From Natronobacterium gregoryi SP2 (GTDB lineage: Archaea > Halobacteriota > Halobacteria > Halobacteriales > Natrialbaceae), in NCBI RefSeq assembly GCF_000230715.2, contig NC_019792.1, positions 2,232,001 through 2,296,000 on the forward strand: DNA of 64,000 bases. The letters run 5' to 3'. The position numbers were made by a program, and so were the translations under genes. Positions 42,615-52,053 of the stretch are shown piece by piece (the first letter of the stretch is position 1; the number at the start of each line of letters is the position of its first letter). The notes under the pieces were generated by a model that saw only the letters and a list, made by a program, of their open reading frames with translations, was not told the origin of the DNA and searched no databases.

Positions 42615-43841
42615 GTGGTGCCCGACGAGTACTTGCGGCGAACTGCGGTCACTCGGCTCGTACTCACCGACGAACAGCAGAATCTGCTCGAGGAAACGAT
42701 TAGCCAGTGGAAGACTGCATGCAATATCGGGAGTCGCGTCGGCTGGAAAACCGACGAAACGCGAGCAACGGTTCTCCAGGATAAAGTGTACGACGAGCTC
42801 CGAGAACGCACTGATCTGGGGAGTCAACACGCAATACTCGCTGTTCGTCAGGCAGCCGCGGCACTCGACGGTGTTAATGAAATCGAAGCTACCGACGAGA
42901 ACTACGAAACATCTCGCCCGACCTTCACCAGCGACACGATAACGTACGATCCAAGAACGATGACAGTGTTCGACGACCAAACAGTGTCGCTGGCTACCAT
43001 CGATGATCGAATCCGATGTGATATCGGATTACCGTCGGACGAAGAGGGGTATCAGTTCCAGTACCTCCGAGACGATGAGTGGGAAATTACGGAATCTACG
43101 GTAAGCAAACGGGACGAAGGATACTACCTTCACATCGGGTTCCGAAAACCGAAACCGACCCCACGAGCAGAGCAAATGGCCGACGACGAGGACAGGACAG
43201 TTCTCGGCGTCGATCTCGGAATCGTCAACATCGCAACGACGAGTACAGCCTATTTCGCATCGGGTCGAGAGCTTCGACATCGCCACCGCGAGTTCGAACG
43301 CGTTCGTTCGGATCTCTACGAAACCGGAACCCAGTCTGCGTACCGGACGATACGACAGATGAGCGGCCGTGGATCACGGTACGTAAGGGACGTGTTACAT
43401 CGGGTTGCTAACGACGTCGTCGAAGAGGCGACAACGTACGACTGCGAGTACATTGTCTTCGAGAATTTGAAACACATCCGGGAACGCGCGCCGCCGGTAA
43501 AACAATTCCATCAGTGGGCACACCGACAACTCGTCGATATGGTCGAATACAAAGCGAAGGCGAGAGGGATTTGCGTGGAATTCGTCCCACCTGAAAATAC
43601 GAGCCGTCGATGTCCCGAATGTGGACATACCAGTCGAAAGAACAGGAGGTCCCAGTCCGATTTCGAGTGTAGACAGTGTGGGGCCATAGCAAATGCAGAT
43701 TACGTCGGTGCCAAAAACGTCGGACTACGGTTCGTCCGGCGTGGCCTACAGTCGTCACGCCGGACGGGTGACAGTCAACTCGCCCTGAAGTCAGGAACGG
43801 TGACACCGAATCGGGGGTTCTCCCCGTACGCTACCGGATAG
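42615..43841 (+). CDS. tnpB: TnpB (IS1341-type, RNA-guided nuclease family)
   Basis: 408 aa, full length for TnpB. RuvC residues: Asp in VLGVDLGIVNIA, Glu in YIVFENLKHI and Asp in NADYVGAKNVG. The zinc ribbon is CPECGHTS...CRQCGA. Starts GTG 42615 (or 42618). No tnpA is adjacent on this strand; the only tnpA remnant is 1.1 kb to the left on the other strand. TnpB proteins cut DNA with a guide RNA made from the element's 3' end, so an omega-RNA is expected to overlap the 3' end of this gene and extend past 43841. All catalytic residues are present, so it may be active. Confidence 0.9.
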   Translation: MVPDEYLRRTAVTRLVLTDEQQNLLEETISQWKTACNIGSRVGWKTDETRATVLQDKVYDELRERTDLGSQHAILAVRQAAAALDGVNEIEATDENYETSRPTFTSDTITYDPRTMTVFDDQTVSLATIDDRIRCDIGLPSDEEGYQFQYLRDDEWEITESTVSKRDEGYYLHIGFRKPKPTPRAEQMADDEDRTVLGVDLGIVNIATTSTAYFASGRELRHRHREFERVRSDLYETGTQSAYRTIRQMSGRGSRYVRDVLHRVANDVVEEATTYDCEYIVFENLKHIRERAPPVKQFHQWAHRQLVDMVEYKAKARGICVEFVPPENTSRRCPECGHTSRKNRRSQSDFECRQCGAIANADYVGAKNVGLRFVRRGLQSSRRTGDSQLALKSGTVTPNRGFSPYATG

Positions 43842-43894
43842 CGATAGAGGTCGAGTTCACTGACAAGTCCCGAAATCCGATCGGGTCAGTTGAC

Positions 43895-43916
43895 ATCCCA
43901 GTTCTGGCGTTTTCGA
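43895..43916 (+). repeat. Direct repeat, right copy of the tRNA-Ser 3' end
   Basis: ATCCCAGTTCTGGCGTTTTC-GA, two mismatches to 42515-42536. No tRNA body precedes it. With the left copy it encloses 1358 bp that contain only tnpB. Confidence 0.65.
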
Positions 43917-43989
43917 GTGCGATCGAGAGTAGCAAAATCACCAGGGAAGAACGAACAACGCTTTGTTCCGGTCGGTCGATGAATATAGC

Positions 43990-44694
43990 ATGTGCGGCCG
44001 GTACACCCTCACCATCGAGTCCGACGACCTCGAGGACCGATTCGACGTAACTCTCGAGGAAGCGTTCGCACCGCGTTACAACGCCGCGCCCGGCCAGGGG
44101 CTGCCGGTCATCACCGACGCCGAACCGGACACGGTTCAGCGCTTCGAGTGGGGACTGGTTCCGTCGTGGGCCGACGACGACACTGGTGGGAGTATCAACG
44201 CGCGTGCGGAGACGATCGACGAGAAGCCGAGTTTTCGGGAGGCGTACGAATCTCGGCGGTGTCTCGTCCCGGCTGATGGCTTTTACGAGTGGGTCGAGAC
44301 GGAGAACGGTAAGCAACCCTACAGAGTCTCCTTCGAGGACGACCGGCCGTTCGCGATGGCGGGCCTGTGGGAACGCTGGGAGCCCGACGAGGAGACGACT
44401 CAGACGGGACTCGAGGCCTTCGGGGGCGGGAGCGCGGACGCCGAGAGAGACGACGGCCCGCTCGAGACCTTCACGATCGTCACGACGGAGCCGAACGACC
44501 TGGTCGGGGGCCTCCACCACCGGATGGCGGTGATTCTCGAGCCTGGTACTGAACAGGAGTGGCTGACGGGGGACGATCCGAAAGCGTTGCTCGAGTCGTA
44601 TCCGGCCGACGAGATGCGGGCGGACCCGGTCTCGACGGCGGTCAACGATCCGTCGACCGACGAGCCCTCGTTGCTCGAACCGGTCGACTCCTGA
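43990..44694 (+). CDS. SRAP-domain protein (YedK/HMCES-like)
   Basis: 234 aa. MCGRYTL start leaves Cys2 as the N-terminal nucleophile after Met removal; NARAETIDEKPSFREAYESRRCLVPADGFYEW and the conserved His in GGLHHRM complete the active site. The family forms a covalent link to abasic sites in single-stranded DNA, shielding them from error-prone repair. An insertion with GGGSADAERDDGP is a halophile-type loop. ATG 43990 is required by the family. Confidence 0.93.
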   Translation: MCGRYTLTIESDDLEDRFDVTLEEAFAPRYNAAPGQGLPVITDAEPDTVQRFEWGLVPSWADDDTGGSINARAETIDEKPSFREAYESRRCLVPADGFYEWVETENGKQPYRVSFEDDRPFAMAGLWERWEPDEETTQTGLEAFGGGSADAERDDGPLETFTIVTTEPNDLVGGLHHRMAVILEPGTEQEWLTGDDPKALLESYPADEMRADPVSTAVNDPSTDEPSLLEPVDS

Positions 44695-44859
44695 ACCACA
44701 ATCCAGAGCACTTAAATATGTCGGAATAGCTGGTCACGGACGCGATCTCGACTGGCGATACCACACCTCAACACGAGACCGTCACTCGAACGCACTATGG
44801 CGATTCCGGCGGTGTCTCTTCGTTAACCGACGAACGACACGAACTCCTAAGAGCGGTGT

Positions 44860-44867
44860 CTTTATGT
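44860..44867 (+). promoter_or_regulatory. TATA box of the thermosome gene
   Basis: CTTTATGT about 30 nt before ATG 44896, which is why that start is preferred over ATG 44881. Confidence 0.5.
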
Positions 44868-44895
44868 AGAAGGACAATCAATGATTCGCCTGACT

Positions 44896-46560
44896 ATGAG
44901 CCAGCGAATGCAGCAGGGTCAGCCGATGATCGTAATGAGCGAGGATTCCCAGCGCGTCAAGGACAAGGACGCGCAGGACTACAACATCTCCGCAGCGCGA
45001 GCGGTCGCCGAGGCCGTCCGCTCGACGCTCGGCCCGAAAGGGATGGACAAGATGCTCGTCGACTCGATGGGATCGGTGACGATCACCAACGACGGCGTCA
45101 CCATCCTCGAGGAGATGGACATCGACAACCCGACGGCCGAGATGATCGTCGAGGTCGCCGAAACCCAGGAAGACGAAGCTGGTGACGGCACCACGACGGC
45201 CGTCGCGATTGCCGGCGAACTCCTCAAGAACGCCGAGGACCTCTTGGAGCAGGACATCCACCCGACGGCGATCATCAAGGGCTTCCACCTCGCCTCCGAG
45301 CAGGCCCGTGAAGAGATCGACGACATCGCAGAGGACATCGACACCAGCGACGAAGACCTCCTGCGCAAAACTGCTGAGACCTCGATGACCGGCAAGGGCG
45401 CCGAGGTCAACAAAGAGCACCTCTCGCAGCTGATCGTCGACGCCGTCCGCGCCGTCACCGTCGAGAACGAGGAAGGCCAGAACGTCGTCGACCTCGAGTT
45501 CCTCAACATCGAGACCCAGACCGGCCGCAGCGTCGACGAGTCCGACCTCCTCGAAGGCGGCATCGTGGACAAAGACCCCGTCCACGACAACATGCCCGTC
45601 GAGGCCGAGGACGCCGACATTCTGCTGTTGAACGACCCGATCGAGGTCGAAGAGACCGACGTCGACACCGAAGTTTCGGTCACCGACCCCGACCAGCTCC
45701 AGAAGTTCCTCGACCGCGAGGAAGAACAGCTCAAGGAGAAAGTCGAGCAGATCGCCGACCTCGGTGCTGACGTCGTCTTCTGCCAGAAGGGCATCGACGA
45801 CCTCGCCCAGCACTACCTCGCCAAGGAAGGCATCCTCGCCGTCCGCCGCGCCAAGAAGTCCGACCTCGAGTTCCTCTCGGAGGTCGTCGACGCGGCGATC
45901 GTCTCCGACCTCGGCAGCGCCGACGCCGACGACCTCGGTTACGGCGACGTCACACGCGACGAGGACGACGGGCTGTTCTACGTCGAGGGCGAGGACGCCC
46001 ACGGCGTCACCCTCCTGCTGCGTGGCTCGACCGACCACGTCGTCGACGAACTCGAGCGTGGCGTCAACGACGCACTCGACGTCGTCGCCCAGACCGTCTC
46101 CGACGGTCGGGTCCTCGCAGGCGGCGGCGCAATCGAAGTCGAACTCGCCAGCCGCCTCCGTGACTATGCTGACTCCGTCTCCGGCCGCGAGCAGTTGGCC
46201 GTCGAGGCCTTCGCCGACTCGCTCGAGCTCGTCCCGCGCGTGCTCGCCGAGAACGCGGGTCTGGACTCTATCGACACGCTCGTCGACCTCCGTGCGGCTC
46301 ACGAGGACGGCGATGTCGAGGCCGGCCTGAACGTCTTCACGAGCGACGTAGAAGACACCTTCGAGGCTGGCGTCGTCGAGCCGGCTCACGCCAAGGAACA
46401 GGCCGTCTCCTCCGCTTCCGAGGCCGCCAACCTCGTGTTGAAGATCGACGACATCATCTCCGCCGGCGACCTGTCGACCGACAAGGGCGACGACGAAGAA
46501 GGCGGCGCGCCCGGCGGCGGCATGGGCGGCATGGGCGGCGGCATGGGCGGCATGATGTAA
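44896..46560 (+). CDS. Thermosome (group II chaperonin) subunit
   Basis: 554 aa. ATP-binding motifs STLGPKGMDKMLVD and AGDGTTTAVAIAGELL, apical and intermediate domains of normal length, and a Gly-Met-rich C-terminal tail that projects into the chamber. It folds proteins in an ATP-driven double ring; haloarchaea have two or three paralogues, so which (alpha, beta, gamma) is not determinable. Highly biased codons indicate strong expression. A 678-codon open frame on the opposite strand is a by-product of that bias. Confidence 0.96.
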   Translation: MSQRMQQGQPMIVMSEDSQRVKDKDAQDYNISAARAVAEAVRSTLGPKGMDKMLVDSMGSVTITNDGVTILEEMDIDNPTAEMIVEVAETQEDEAGDGTTTAVAIAGELLKNAEDLLEQDIHPTAIIKGFHLASEQAREEIDDIAEDIDTSDEDLLRKTAETSMTGKGAEVNKEHLSQLIVDAVRAVTVENEEGQNVVDLEFLNIETQTGRSVDESDLLEGGIVDKDPVHDNMPVEAEDADILLLNDPIEVEETDVDTEVSVTDPDQLQKFLDREEEQLKEKVEQIADLGADVVFCQKGIDDLAQHYLAKEGILAVRRAKKSDLEFLSEVVDAAIVSDLGSADADDLGYGDVTRDEDDGLFYVEGEDAHGVTLLLRGSTDHVVDELERGVNDALDVVAQTVSDGRVLAGGGAIEVELASRLRDYADSVSGREQLAVEAFADSLELVPRVLAENAGLDSIDTLVDLRAAHEDGDVEAGLNVFTSDVEDTFEAGVVEPAHAKEQAVSSASEAANLVLKIDDIISAGDLSTDKGDDEEGGAPGGGMGGMGGGMGGMM

Positions 46561-46968
46561 GCGACGGCCGACCGAAGCCCAAACGCTTCCGATTTCGACC
46601 GTGCTGACACCGTTCGCCGATCGGTCGGCGGTTTGACCGATCTGCACACCGGTCCGATCGATTTCTCGTGTTCGCGTCACTTGCAGTGATGACCGACTCG
46701 TTTCCCGGACCGTCGATCTGTGGTGTGTTTTCACTCCGCCCAGTCCAATAGGGCGAACGCAGTCGGGCGGGCACCCCACGACGCGTTCGGCGTCTCCGTT
46801 CGAGTATGCGACGACAGTCGGGGCCACCGTTTCTTCCAGCCCCGTTACTGGTGGCCCTGACGGGGACAGCCGTGCTGGACACGTCGTGGCGGTTGCATCC
46901 GGAGTGTGTTGCACGGCGATTGCCGTCGCAGGCAGGTCAGTTATCGGGCCCGATCGCGTTCGATCGCT
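46561..46968. other. 408-bp spacer, nothing recognised
   Basis: Between the thermosome stop and the next small gene. No RNA gene, operator or recognisable protein frame. An Arg-rich open frame from 46806 lacks coding character. Confidence 0.5.
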
Positions 46969-47109
46969 ATGACGTCCCAGAACACGATCGGATGGTCATT
47001 GCTCTCCTCAGGACTGGTCACACTGTTTCTGAAAGTGCTTCCCGGCGATTCACTCTGGTGGGGATTCCTGTTGCTCGGCCTCGGCCTGTTGGTCCTCTTC
47101 GTTCGGTGA
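46969..47109 (+). CDS. Very small membrane protein
   Basis: 46 aa. Two hydrophobic segments (WSLLSSGLVTLFLKVL and LWWGFLLLGLGLLVLFV) separated by a PGDS turn. A clean ATG and membrane-like composition support it, but it is short and has no known homologue that I can name. Confidence 0.5.
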   Translation: MTSQNTIGWSLLSSGLVTLFLKVLPGDSLWWGFLLLGLGLLVLFVR

Positions 47110-47249
47110 CTCGCACACGACGAAGCCGACGGCGCGACACACCCCGTTACTTTGGGATTTTATAATAAAGTGTCGTTTTAGTTTCGGATATTGTATCTAA
47201 ACCGGCAGAGATTTGCCAGTCAAAAGCAGATAGTCGAACGAACAGAACC

Positions 47250-48173
47250 ATGACGAACACGGATGTCGGAATCACAGACGACGAGGGGTCGACGATGACT
47301 CTCGGTGAAGGCCGGACGCCGCTGATACCGAGCACGCACGACGAGAACCTGTACTACAAACACGAGGGGCTCAACCCCTCCGGGAGTTTCAAAGACCGCG
47401 GCACCGCCCTGACGGTGTCGAAAGCACTCGAGGAAGGGATCGAAAAGCTCCACGTCTGCTCGTCTGGCAACGCCGCTCTCTCGCTGGCGGTCTACACGCG
47501 GCGAGCGGGGCTCGAGTGCGTTTGCCACGTCCCCGAACAGACTTCGGAGAGCAAAAAGCAGTTGATGGAGGCGCTCGGGGCGACGCTCGTGGAGTACGAC
47601 GGCGTCTACGAGGACATCTTTCACGAACTTCGGGAGAAAGACCTAGATGGGTGGAACGTCACTCCCGGCGTTTCGAATACATCCCTCGAAGCCTACGAAC
47701 GCATCGCGGCCGAGATACTGGCCCAGGTCGTCCCCGAACAGGTCATCGTTCCCTGTGGCAACGGGACGAACCTGGCAGGGATCTGGCGTGGCTTCGAGAA
47801 ACACGGCGAATCGCCGGCGATGGTCGGCGTCCAGATGAAGGGGGCCGCACCGATAAAGAAGGCACTCGAGGAGGAGAAATCCCACGCTGTCGTCGAGGAC
47901 CCTGGTGAGAGTTTGGCGGAGGGGATCATCGCCTCCGAGTCGTTCAACTGCGCGGAGGCCACGGACGCGATAACGGCGTCCGACGGACGGCTCGAGGTAA
48001 TCACTGAAACCGAACTCGAGGCCGGACTCAGAGAGTTGGTTCGGGAGGGAATCTTGCCGGAGCCGACGTCGGCCGCCGTCAAGCCGGTGGCAGACAGATA
48101 CGACGGCGTCACCGTCGCGGTCGTCACCGGTTCCGGGCTCAAAAACTACACCGAGCTTAGAGAACTGTGTTGA
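47250..48173 (+). CDS. Threonine synthase-like PLP-dependent enzyme
   Basis: 307 aa fold-type II PLP enzyme. PLP lysine in NPSGSFKDRG, phosphate-binding CSSGNAALSLAVY, GNGTNLAGIWRG and a terminal VVTGSGLKNY. The pattern fits threonine synthase (O-phosphohomoserine to threonine), but it is shorter than usual and lacks the N-terminal zinc or insert domain, so a related beta-lyase or dehydratase is possible. The upstream AT-rich TTTTATAATAAAG provides a promoter. Convergent with lrp. Confidence 0.82.
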   Translation: MTNTDVGITDDEGSTMTLGEGRTPLIPSTHDENLYYKHEGLNPSGSFKDRGTALTVSKALEEGIEKLHVCSSGNAALSLAVYTRRAGLECVCHVPEQTSESKKQLMEALGATLVEYDGVYEDIFHELREKDLDGWNVTPGVSNTSLEAYERIAAEILAQVVPEQVIVPCGNGTNLAGIWRGFEKHGESPAMVGVQMKGAAPIKKALEEEKSHAVVEDPGESLAEGIIASESFNCAEATDAITASDGRLEVITETELEAGLRELVREGILPEPTSAAVKPVADRYDGVTVAVVTGSGLKNYTELRELC

Positions 48174-48191
48174 GGTGGTGTCGTCGAACGG

Positions 48192-48653
48192 CTACGTGTC
48201 GTCGACGTCGAGTTCGAACTGTTCGTTCTCGCTGACCGCGTTGAGAACGACGCTCGTGTTCGAGGCTTTGATGTCGGGGTCGGTCAGCAACGCCTTGATC
48301 TGGTCGTTCATCCCGTCGGTGTCTTTGAATTTCCCGATGGCGATCACGTCGTAGTCTCCCGTGACTTCGTAGACGCTGGTCATTTGGCGGTGCTCACGCA
48401 GTGTTTCCGTGATTTCGGGAAGAGCGTTTCCTTCGACCTGTAGTTGGATGACCGCAGTGACGTCGTAGCCGACTGCGTCGTAATCGAGCCGGGGTGTGTA
48501 TCCGTCGATAACACCCTCGTCTTCGAGATCCGAGAGATGGTTCGAGACAGTCGTAACGGAAACGTCCAGTTCTTCGGCAAGGCTGCGAAGACTCGCACGG
48601 CCGTCGCCAAGGAGTGCATTCACTAGTTTCGCGTCGAGATTTTCGTACGTCAT
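48192..48653 (-). CDS. lrp: Lrp/AsnC family transcriptional regulator
   Basis: 153 aa. N-terminal HTH ([29 protein letters not shown] region) and a C-terminal RAM ligand-binding domain ([17 protein letters not shown]). Start ATG 48653. Divergent from glnA across 127 bp, the conserved haloarchaeal arrangement in which Lrp controls glutamine synthetase and itself. The AT-rich centre of the spacer (TTTACGAATATACAATT) is a likely binding region; the exact operator is not defined. Confidence 0.93.
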   Translation of the reverse strand: MTYENLDAKLVNALLGDGRASLRSLAEELDVSVTTVSNHLSDLEDEGVIDGYTPRLDYDAVGYDVTAVIQLQVEGNALPEITETLREHRQMTSVYEVTGDYDVIAIGKFKDTDGMNDQIKALLTDPDIKASNTSVVLNAVSENEQFELDVDDT

Positions 48654-48740
48654 CACGTGTACTAACTAATCCCATCCTTTAGAAATTTACGAATATACAA
48701 TTCCACCGGCCGAAGAGAAGATTTGCGTTGAGCAGTGAGC

Positions 48741-48750
48741 TTTTTATTAG
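48741..48750 (+). promoter_or_regulatory. TATA box of glnA
   Basis: TTTTTATTAG centred about 35 nt before the glnA ATG 48781, in the lrp-glnA divergent spacer. Confidence 0.55.
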
Positions 48751-48780
48751 GGGAGATACGAGGGTAGGACGACCATACGG

Positions 48781-50136
48781 ATGACAAGCGGAAACATTAG
48801 CGACGCCGAGCAGGTAGTACTCGACGAAATCGAGAAGAAGGATATCGATTTCCTCCGTCTGCAGTTTACCGACATTCTCGGCACCGTCAAGAACGTCTCG
48901 GTCCCCGCTCGACAGGCCGAGAAAGCGTTCACAGAGGGAATCTACTTCGACGGCTCCTCTATCGAGGGGTTCGTCCGTATCCAGGAATCGGACATGCGTC
49001 TGGTTCCCGATCCGGAGACGTTCGCGATGCTTCCCTGGCGAAACCGCGAGGATGGCTGCTCCGCCAGAATGATCTGTGACGTCTACGACACTTCCTCGGG
49101 CGAACCGTTCGATGGTGACCCGCGTTACGTGCTCAAGCGTGCTCTCGAGCGTGCCCACGACATGGGCTACACTGTCAACGCCGCGCCAGAGCCCGAGTTC
49201 TTCCTCTTCGAGGAGGACGAAGACGGTCGTGCGACGACCGAAACCAACGACGCCGGCGGATACTTCGATCTCGCGCCAAAAGACCTCGCCTCGGACGTCC
49301 GCCGAGACATCGTCTACGGACTCGAGGAGATGGGTTTCGAGGTCGAGGCGAGCCATCACGAGGTCGCCGAGGGACAACACGAGATCAACTTCACCTACGA
49401 CGACGCGCTCTCGACAGCCGACAACGTCGCGACCTTTCGCACCGTCGTCCGCGCCATCGCCGCCGAGCACGGCTATCACGCGACGTTCATGCCCAAGCCG
49501 ATTGCGAGGATTGCTGGCTCGGGAATGCACACCCACCTCTCACTGTTTACGGAAGACGGCGGGAACGCTTTCCACGACGACAGCGACGAGTACGACCTCT
49601 CTGGGACTGCACGCTCGTTCCTCGCGGGCGTCCTGGAACACGCGCCAGCGATCACAGCCGTCGCGAACCCGACGGTCAACAGCTACAAGCGGCTGGTTCC
49701 AGGGTACGAAGCGCCGGTATACGTCGCCTGGTCCGACCGCAACCGCTCGTCACTGATCCGTAAACCTGCGGCCCGTGTCCCCGCAGCCAGCCGCATCGAA
49801 CTGCGCTCGCCGGACCCCTCCTGTAACCCCTACCTCGCTCTCGCGGCCATGATCCAGGCCGGACTGGACGGTATCGAGAACGACCTCGAGTGTCCGGACC
49901 CGATCCGCGAGAACATCTACGAGTTCGACGAACAGACCCGCGAAGCGTACGGCATCGACACGCTCCCGTCCAATCTCGGCGACGCCATCGACGCCCTCGA
50001 AGACGACGACGTCGTCTACGACGCCTTGGGCGACCACGTCGCACCGAAGTTCGTCGAGGCCAAGCGCCAGGAGTTCGAAGAGTACCTCGTCGACGTCTCC
50101 CAGTGGGAGCTCGATCGGTACCTCGAGACGTTCTGA
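48781..50136 (+). CDS. glnA: Glutamine synthetase type I
   Basis: 451 aa. N-terminal beta-grasp ([19 protein letters not shown]), [10 protein letters not shown], metal ligands in [12 protein letters not shown] and [13 protein letters not shown] loop [21 protein letters not shown], and NRSSLIRKP with arginine substrate contacts. It condenses ammonia and glutamate with ATP, the main nitrogen assimilation route. No adenylylation Tyr motif of the enterobacterial kind is evident. Regulated probably by Lrp encoded next door. Confidence 0.97.
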   Translation: MTSGNISDAEQVVLDEIEKKDIDFLRLQFTDILGTVKNVSVPARQAEKAFTEGIYFDGSSIEGFVRIQESDMRLVPDPETFAMLPWRNREDGCSARMICDVYDTSSGEPFDGDPRYVLKRALERAHDMGYTVNAAPEPEFFLFEEDEDGRATTETNDAGGYFDLAPKDLASDVRRDIVYGLEEMGFEVEASHHEVAEGQHEINFTYDDALSTADNVATFRTVVRAIAAEHGYHATFMPKPIARIAGSGMHTHLSLFTEDGGNAFHDDSDEYDLSGTARSFLAGVLEHAPAITAVANPTVNSYKRLVPGYEAPVYVAWSDRNRSSLIRKPAARVPAASRIELRSPDPSCNPYLALAAMIQAGLDGIENDLECPDPIRENIYEFDEQTREAYGIDTLPSNLGDAIDALEDDDVVYDALGDHVAPKFVEAKRQEFEEYLVDVSQWELDRYLETF

Positions 50137-50197
50137 GTCCTTCGATTCACGTCTTTTCGAGTCGCGAGACCGTCAACGTATCAACCACATATCCTGT

Positions 50198-50648
50198 ATG
50201 GGTGATATGACTGATCTGGCGGAATTTGTAGCTGAAGCACACAGAAACGGCTACGCCAACACGCAAGCGGACCCTGGACCGAACGGGGGCAAGGTCATCA
50301 CGTACGACCGTGGCGAGTACAGCTACCGTGATCACTACTCCGGATCGACGGCGTTCGTCGGGCACGAGGTCGTCACCCGAGACGGAAAGCCCGTCTGGGG
50401 AATGAGTTACTACGGCGATCTGACACACGAAGACGCAGATCCGGACGATGTCTACGCCTTCCTTCGGGACACTCGAGCAGGCGTCCCCTAACCGACCGTC
50501 CCGCGGTCCAGCGACGTACGAGGGCGACGAAATGACGTACTCGAGTTCCGTCGACGGCGACCGCCAGCGGTTCGAGGGAGAAGAGCGTATCCGAAGCGGT
50601 GAGACGGTCGTCTACCGTGGTACGTTCGGCGGCGGTCGCGTCGACTAA
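50198..50648 (+). pseudogene. DUF5680-type protein gene with a frameshift
   Basis: The first frame (ATG 50198, stop 50489-50491) encodes LAEFVAEAHRNGYAN, YDRGEYSYRDHYSG and KPVWGMSYYG, the N-terminal two thirds of a DUF5680 domain. The missing C-terminal part (NRPSRGPATYEGDEMTYSS, DRQRFEGEERI) continues in another frame from about 50470 to the stop at 50648. Joined, they give about 150 aa, the family length. Either a real inactivating indel or a sequencing error. Confidence 0.72.
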
Positions 50649-50665
50649 CGGCCAGCCGCGAGGTG

Positions 50666-52000
50666 TCAGGACCGCCAGTCGCTGACTCGGTTCCGGACAC
50701 GGCCCGGCACGCCCAGCAGTGACAGCCCCGCGCCGAACAGCACCATCAAGGCGAAAACGCCCAGCGTCGACGTCCAGACGACGAACATCGCGAGGATCGC
50801 CCACCCACCCTCGAGGAAGTAAAACGCCCCGATGGTCATCGCAGTGCCGTACAGCAAGACGAGGTACGGCCCCCAGTCGCGGGCGTGGCCCTTGTAGATT
50901 CGGTGCCGGACGTAGCGCTTGAGGTCGCTCTCGAGGGAGGACCGCCCGACGGTCCGGGATTCGACGCTTTTCTCGAAGGAGTCGACGCGGTCGCGGAGTC
51001 GTTCGATCTCCTCGCGAAGCGCTTCGGGATCGTCGGACCTGTCTCGGGTGCGGGCCGTTGCGGTCGACGCAGTTTTCGCGTCCGATTCTGGATCGGCGCT
51101 GGCGCTCGTTCCCGCGTCGTCCGTGGGCTCGTCGTCGGCACTCGTGGCGTCGTCGACCATCGCTCCTGTTGGAACCTGTCGCACGCCGGGACTTTGTAGC
51201 TGCCGATCCACTTCACGGCCGGCAAGAACCGCGTTACAGATCGCACCGACTATCAGAAGAACAGCGCTAGCGTACATCCAGACGAGGACGAAAAACACGG
51301 CACCTAGCGCCCCGTAAACGGTGTATTCGGCCGCGAGAGACGCGTACTGCGAGAAGGTCCGGGTCAGTACAAACCACCCGATCGCAGCGAGTATCGTCCC
51401 GGGAAGAGCTTCCACGATCCCGACGGGTTTGCCTGGAAAGAGGACGTAAAGCGGCAGAAAGGTGACTGCCAATCCGAGCACGACGAAACTGTCTCCGAGA
51501 TACGCGACCCGGAGGTATGGAGCAAACTGGATGAACAACTCGAGTGCGCCGACGGCTGCCAGTCCGATCGTGATCACGACGAACGCGATCACCGAATCGC
51601 GGACCGTATCGATCACCGACTTCGATCGCGTCGTCCCGTACACTGCCGAGAACGCCCGATCGAGTCCACGGAGCGCGCGGCTGGCACCCCACAGCAGGCC
51701 CACGGAGCCGATCGCGGTCGCACTCCGGCGGCCAGTCTCGTCGAGCACCGTCGTCGCGAGCAGTTCCTGTGCAGAGGGCGTGAGGACGTCGCTGCCGGCC
51801 GCCGTGACTCGAGCGGCGAGTTGCTCACCACCGAGGGTTACCGCGATCCCGATAGCGAGCATCACGAGCGGGATCAACGAGAGAAACCCGTAGAAGGCGA
51901 CGCCGGCAGCGAGCAGCGTCAACTGCTCGTTACGAGCGACGAAGACGGCTCGGGCGACGAGTTCAGCGGCTGACCGCTCGCTTCGGCATCGATCCAACAC
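50666..52000 (-). CDS. YihY/BrkB-family membrane protein with extra C-terminal domain
   Basis: 444 aa from GTG 52000. Residues 1-265 are the YihY core with six helices (LLAAGVAFYGFLSLIPL, LLWGASRALRGLDRAFSAVYG, WMYASAVLLIVGA). Then comes an acidic Ser/Thr/Asp linker, a short coiled coil (LREEIERLRDRVDSFEKSV) and two more helices at the C-terminus. The family was once called ribonuclease BN, but that is not its activity; the real role is unclear. The appended coiled-coil and helices are the distinctive part. Confidence 0.85.
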   Translation of the reverse strand: MLDRCRSERSAAELVARAVFVARNEQLTLLAAGVAFYGFLSLIPLVMLAIGIAVTLGGEQLAARVTAAGSDVLTPSAQELLATTVLDETGRRSATAIGSVGLLWGASRALRGLDRAFSAVYGTTRSKSVIDTVRDSVIAFVVITIGLAAVGALELFIQFAPYLRVAYLGDSFVVLGLAVTFLPLYVLFPGKPVGIVEALPGTILAAIGWFVLTRTFSQYASLAAEYTVYGALGAVFFVLVWMYASAVLLIVGAICNAVLAGREVDRQLQSPGVRQVPTGAMVDDATSADDEPTDDAGTSASADPESDAKTASTATARTRDRSDDPEALREEIERLRDRVDSFEKSVESRTVGRSSLESDLKRYVRHRIYKGHARDWGPYLVLLYGTAMTIGAFYFLEGGWAILAMFVVWTSTLGVFALMVLFGAGLSLLGVPGRVRNRVSDWRS

Positions 52001-52053
52001 GTCCGGTCAAATGACTGGACCTTACAAATAGCGTACGGCCGGATCGGGTCGGC

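Noticed and set aside
23178-46590. Shared short string AAGCCCAAACGyTTCC after two genes
   Set aside because: A match of this length with one mismatch is expected by chance in 64 kb of biased sequence.
44878-46914. 678-codon frame antisense to the thermosome
   Set aside because: Valine/Asp-rich mirror of a strongly biased coding strand; no start context and no recognisable domain.
46806-47165. 119-codon frame after the thermosome gene
   Set aside because: Arg/Pro-rich without coding pattern; overlaps the better supported 46-aa membrane protein in another frame.
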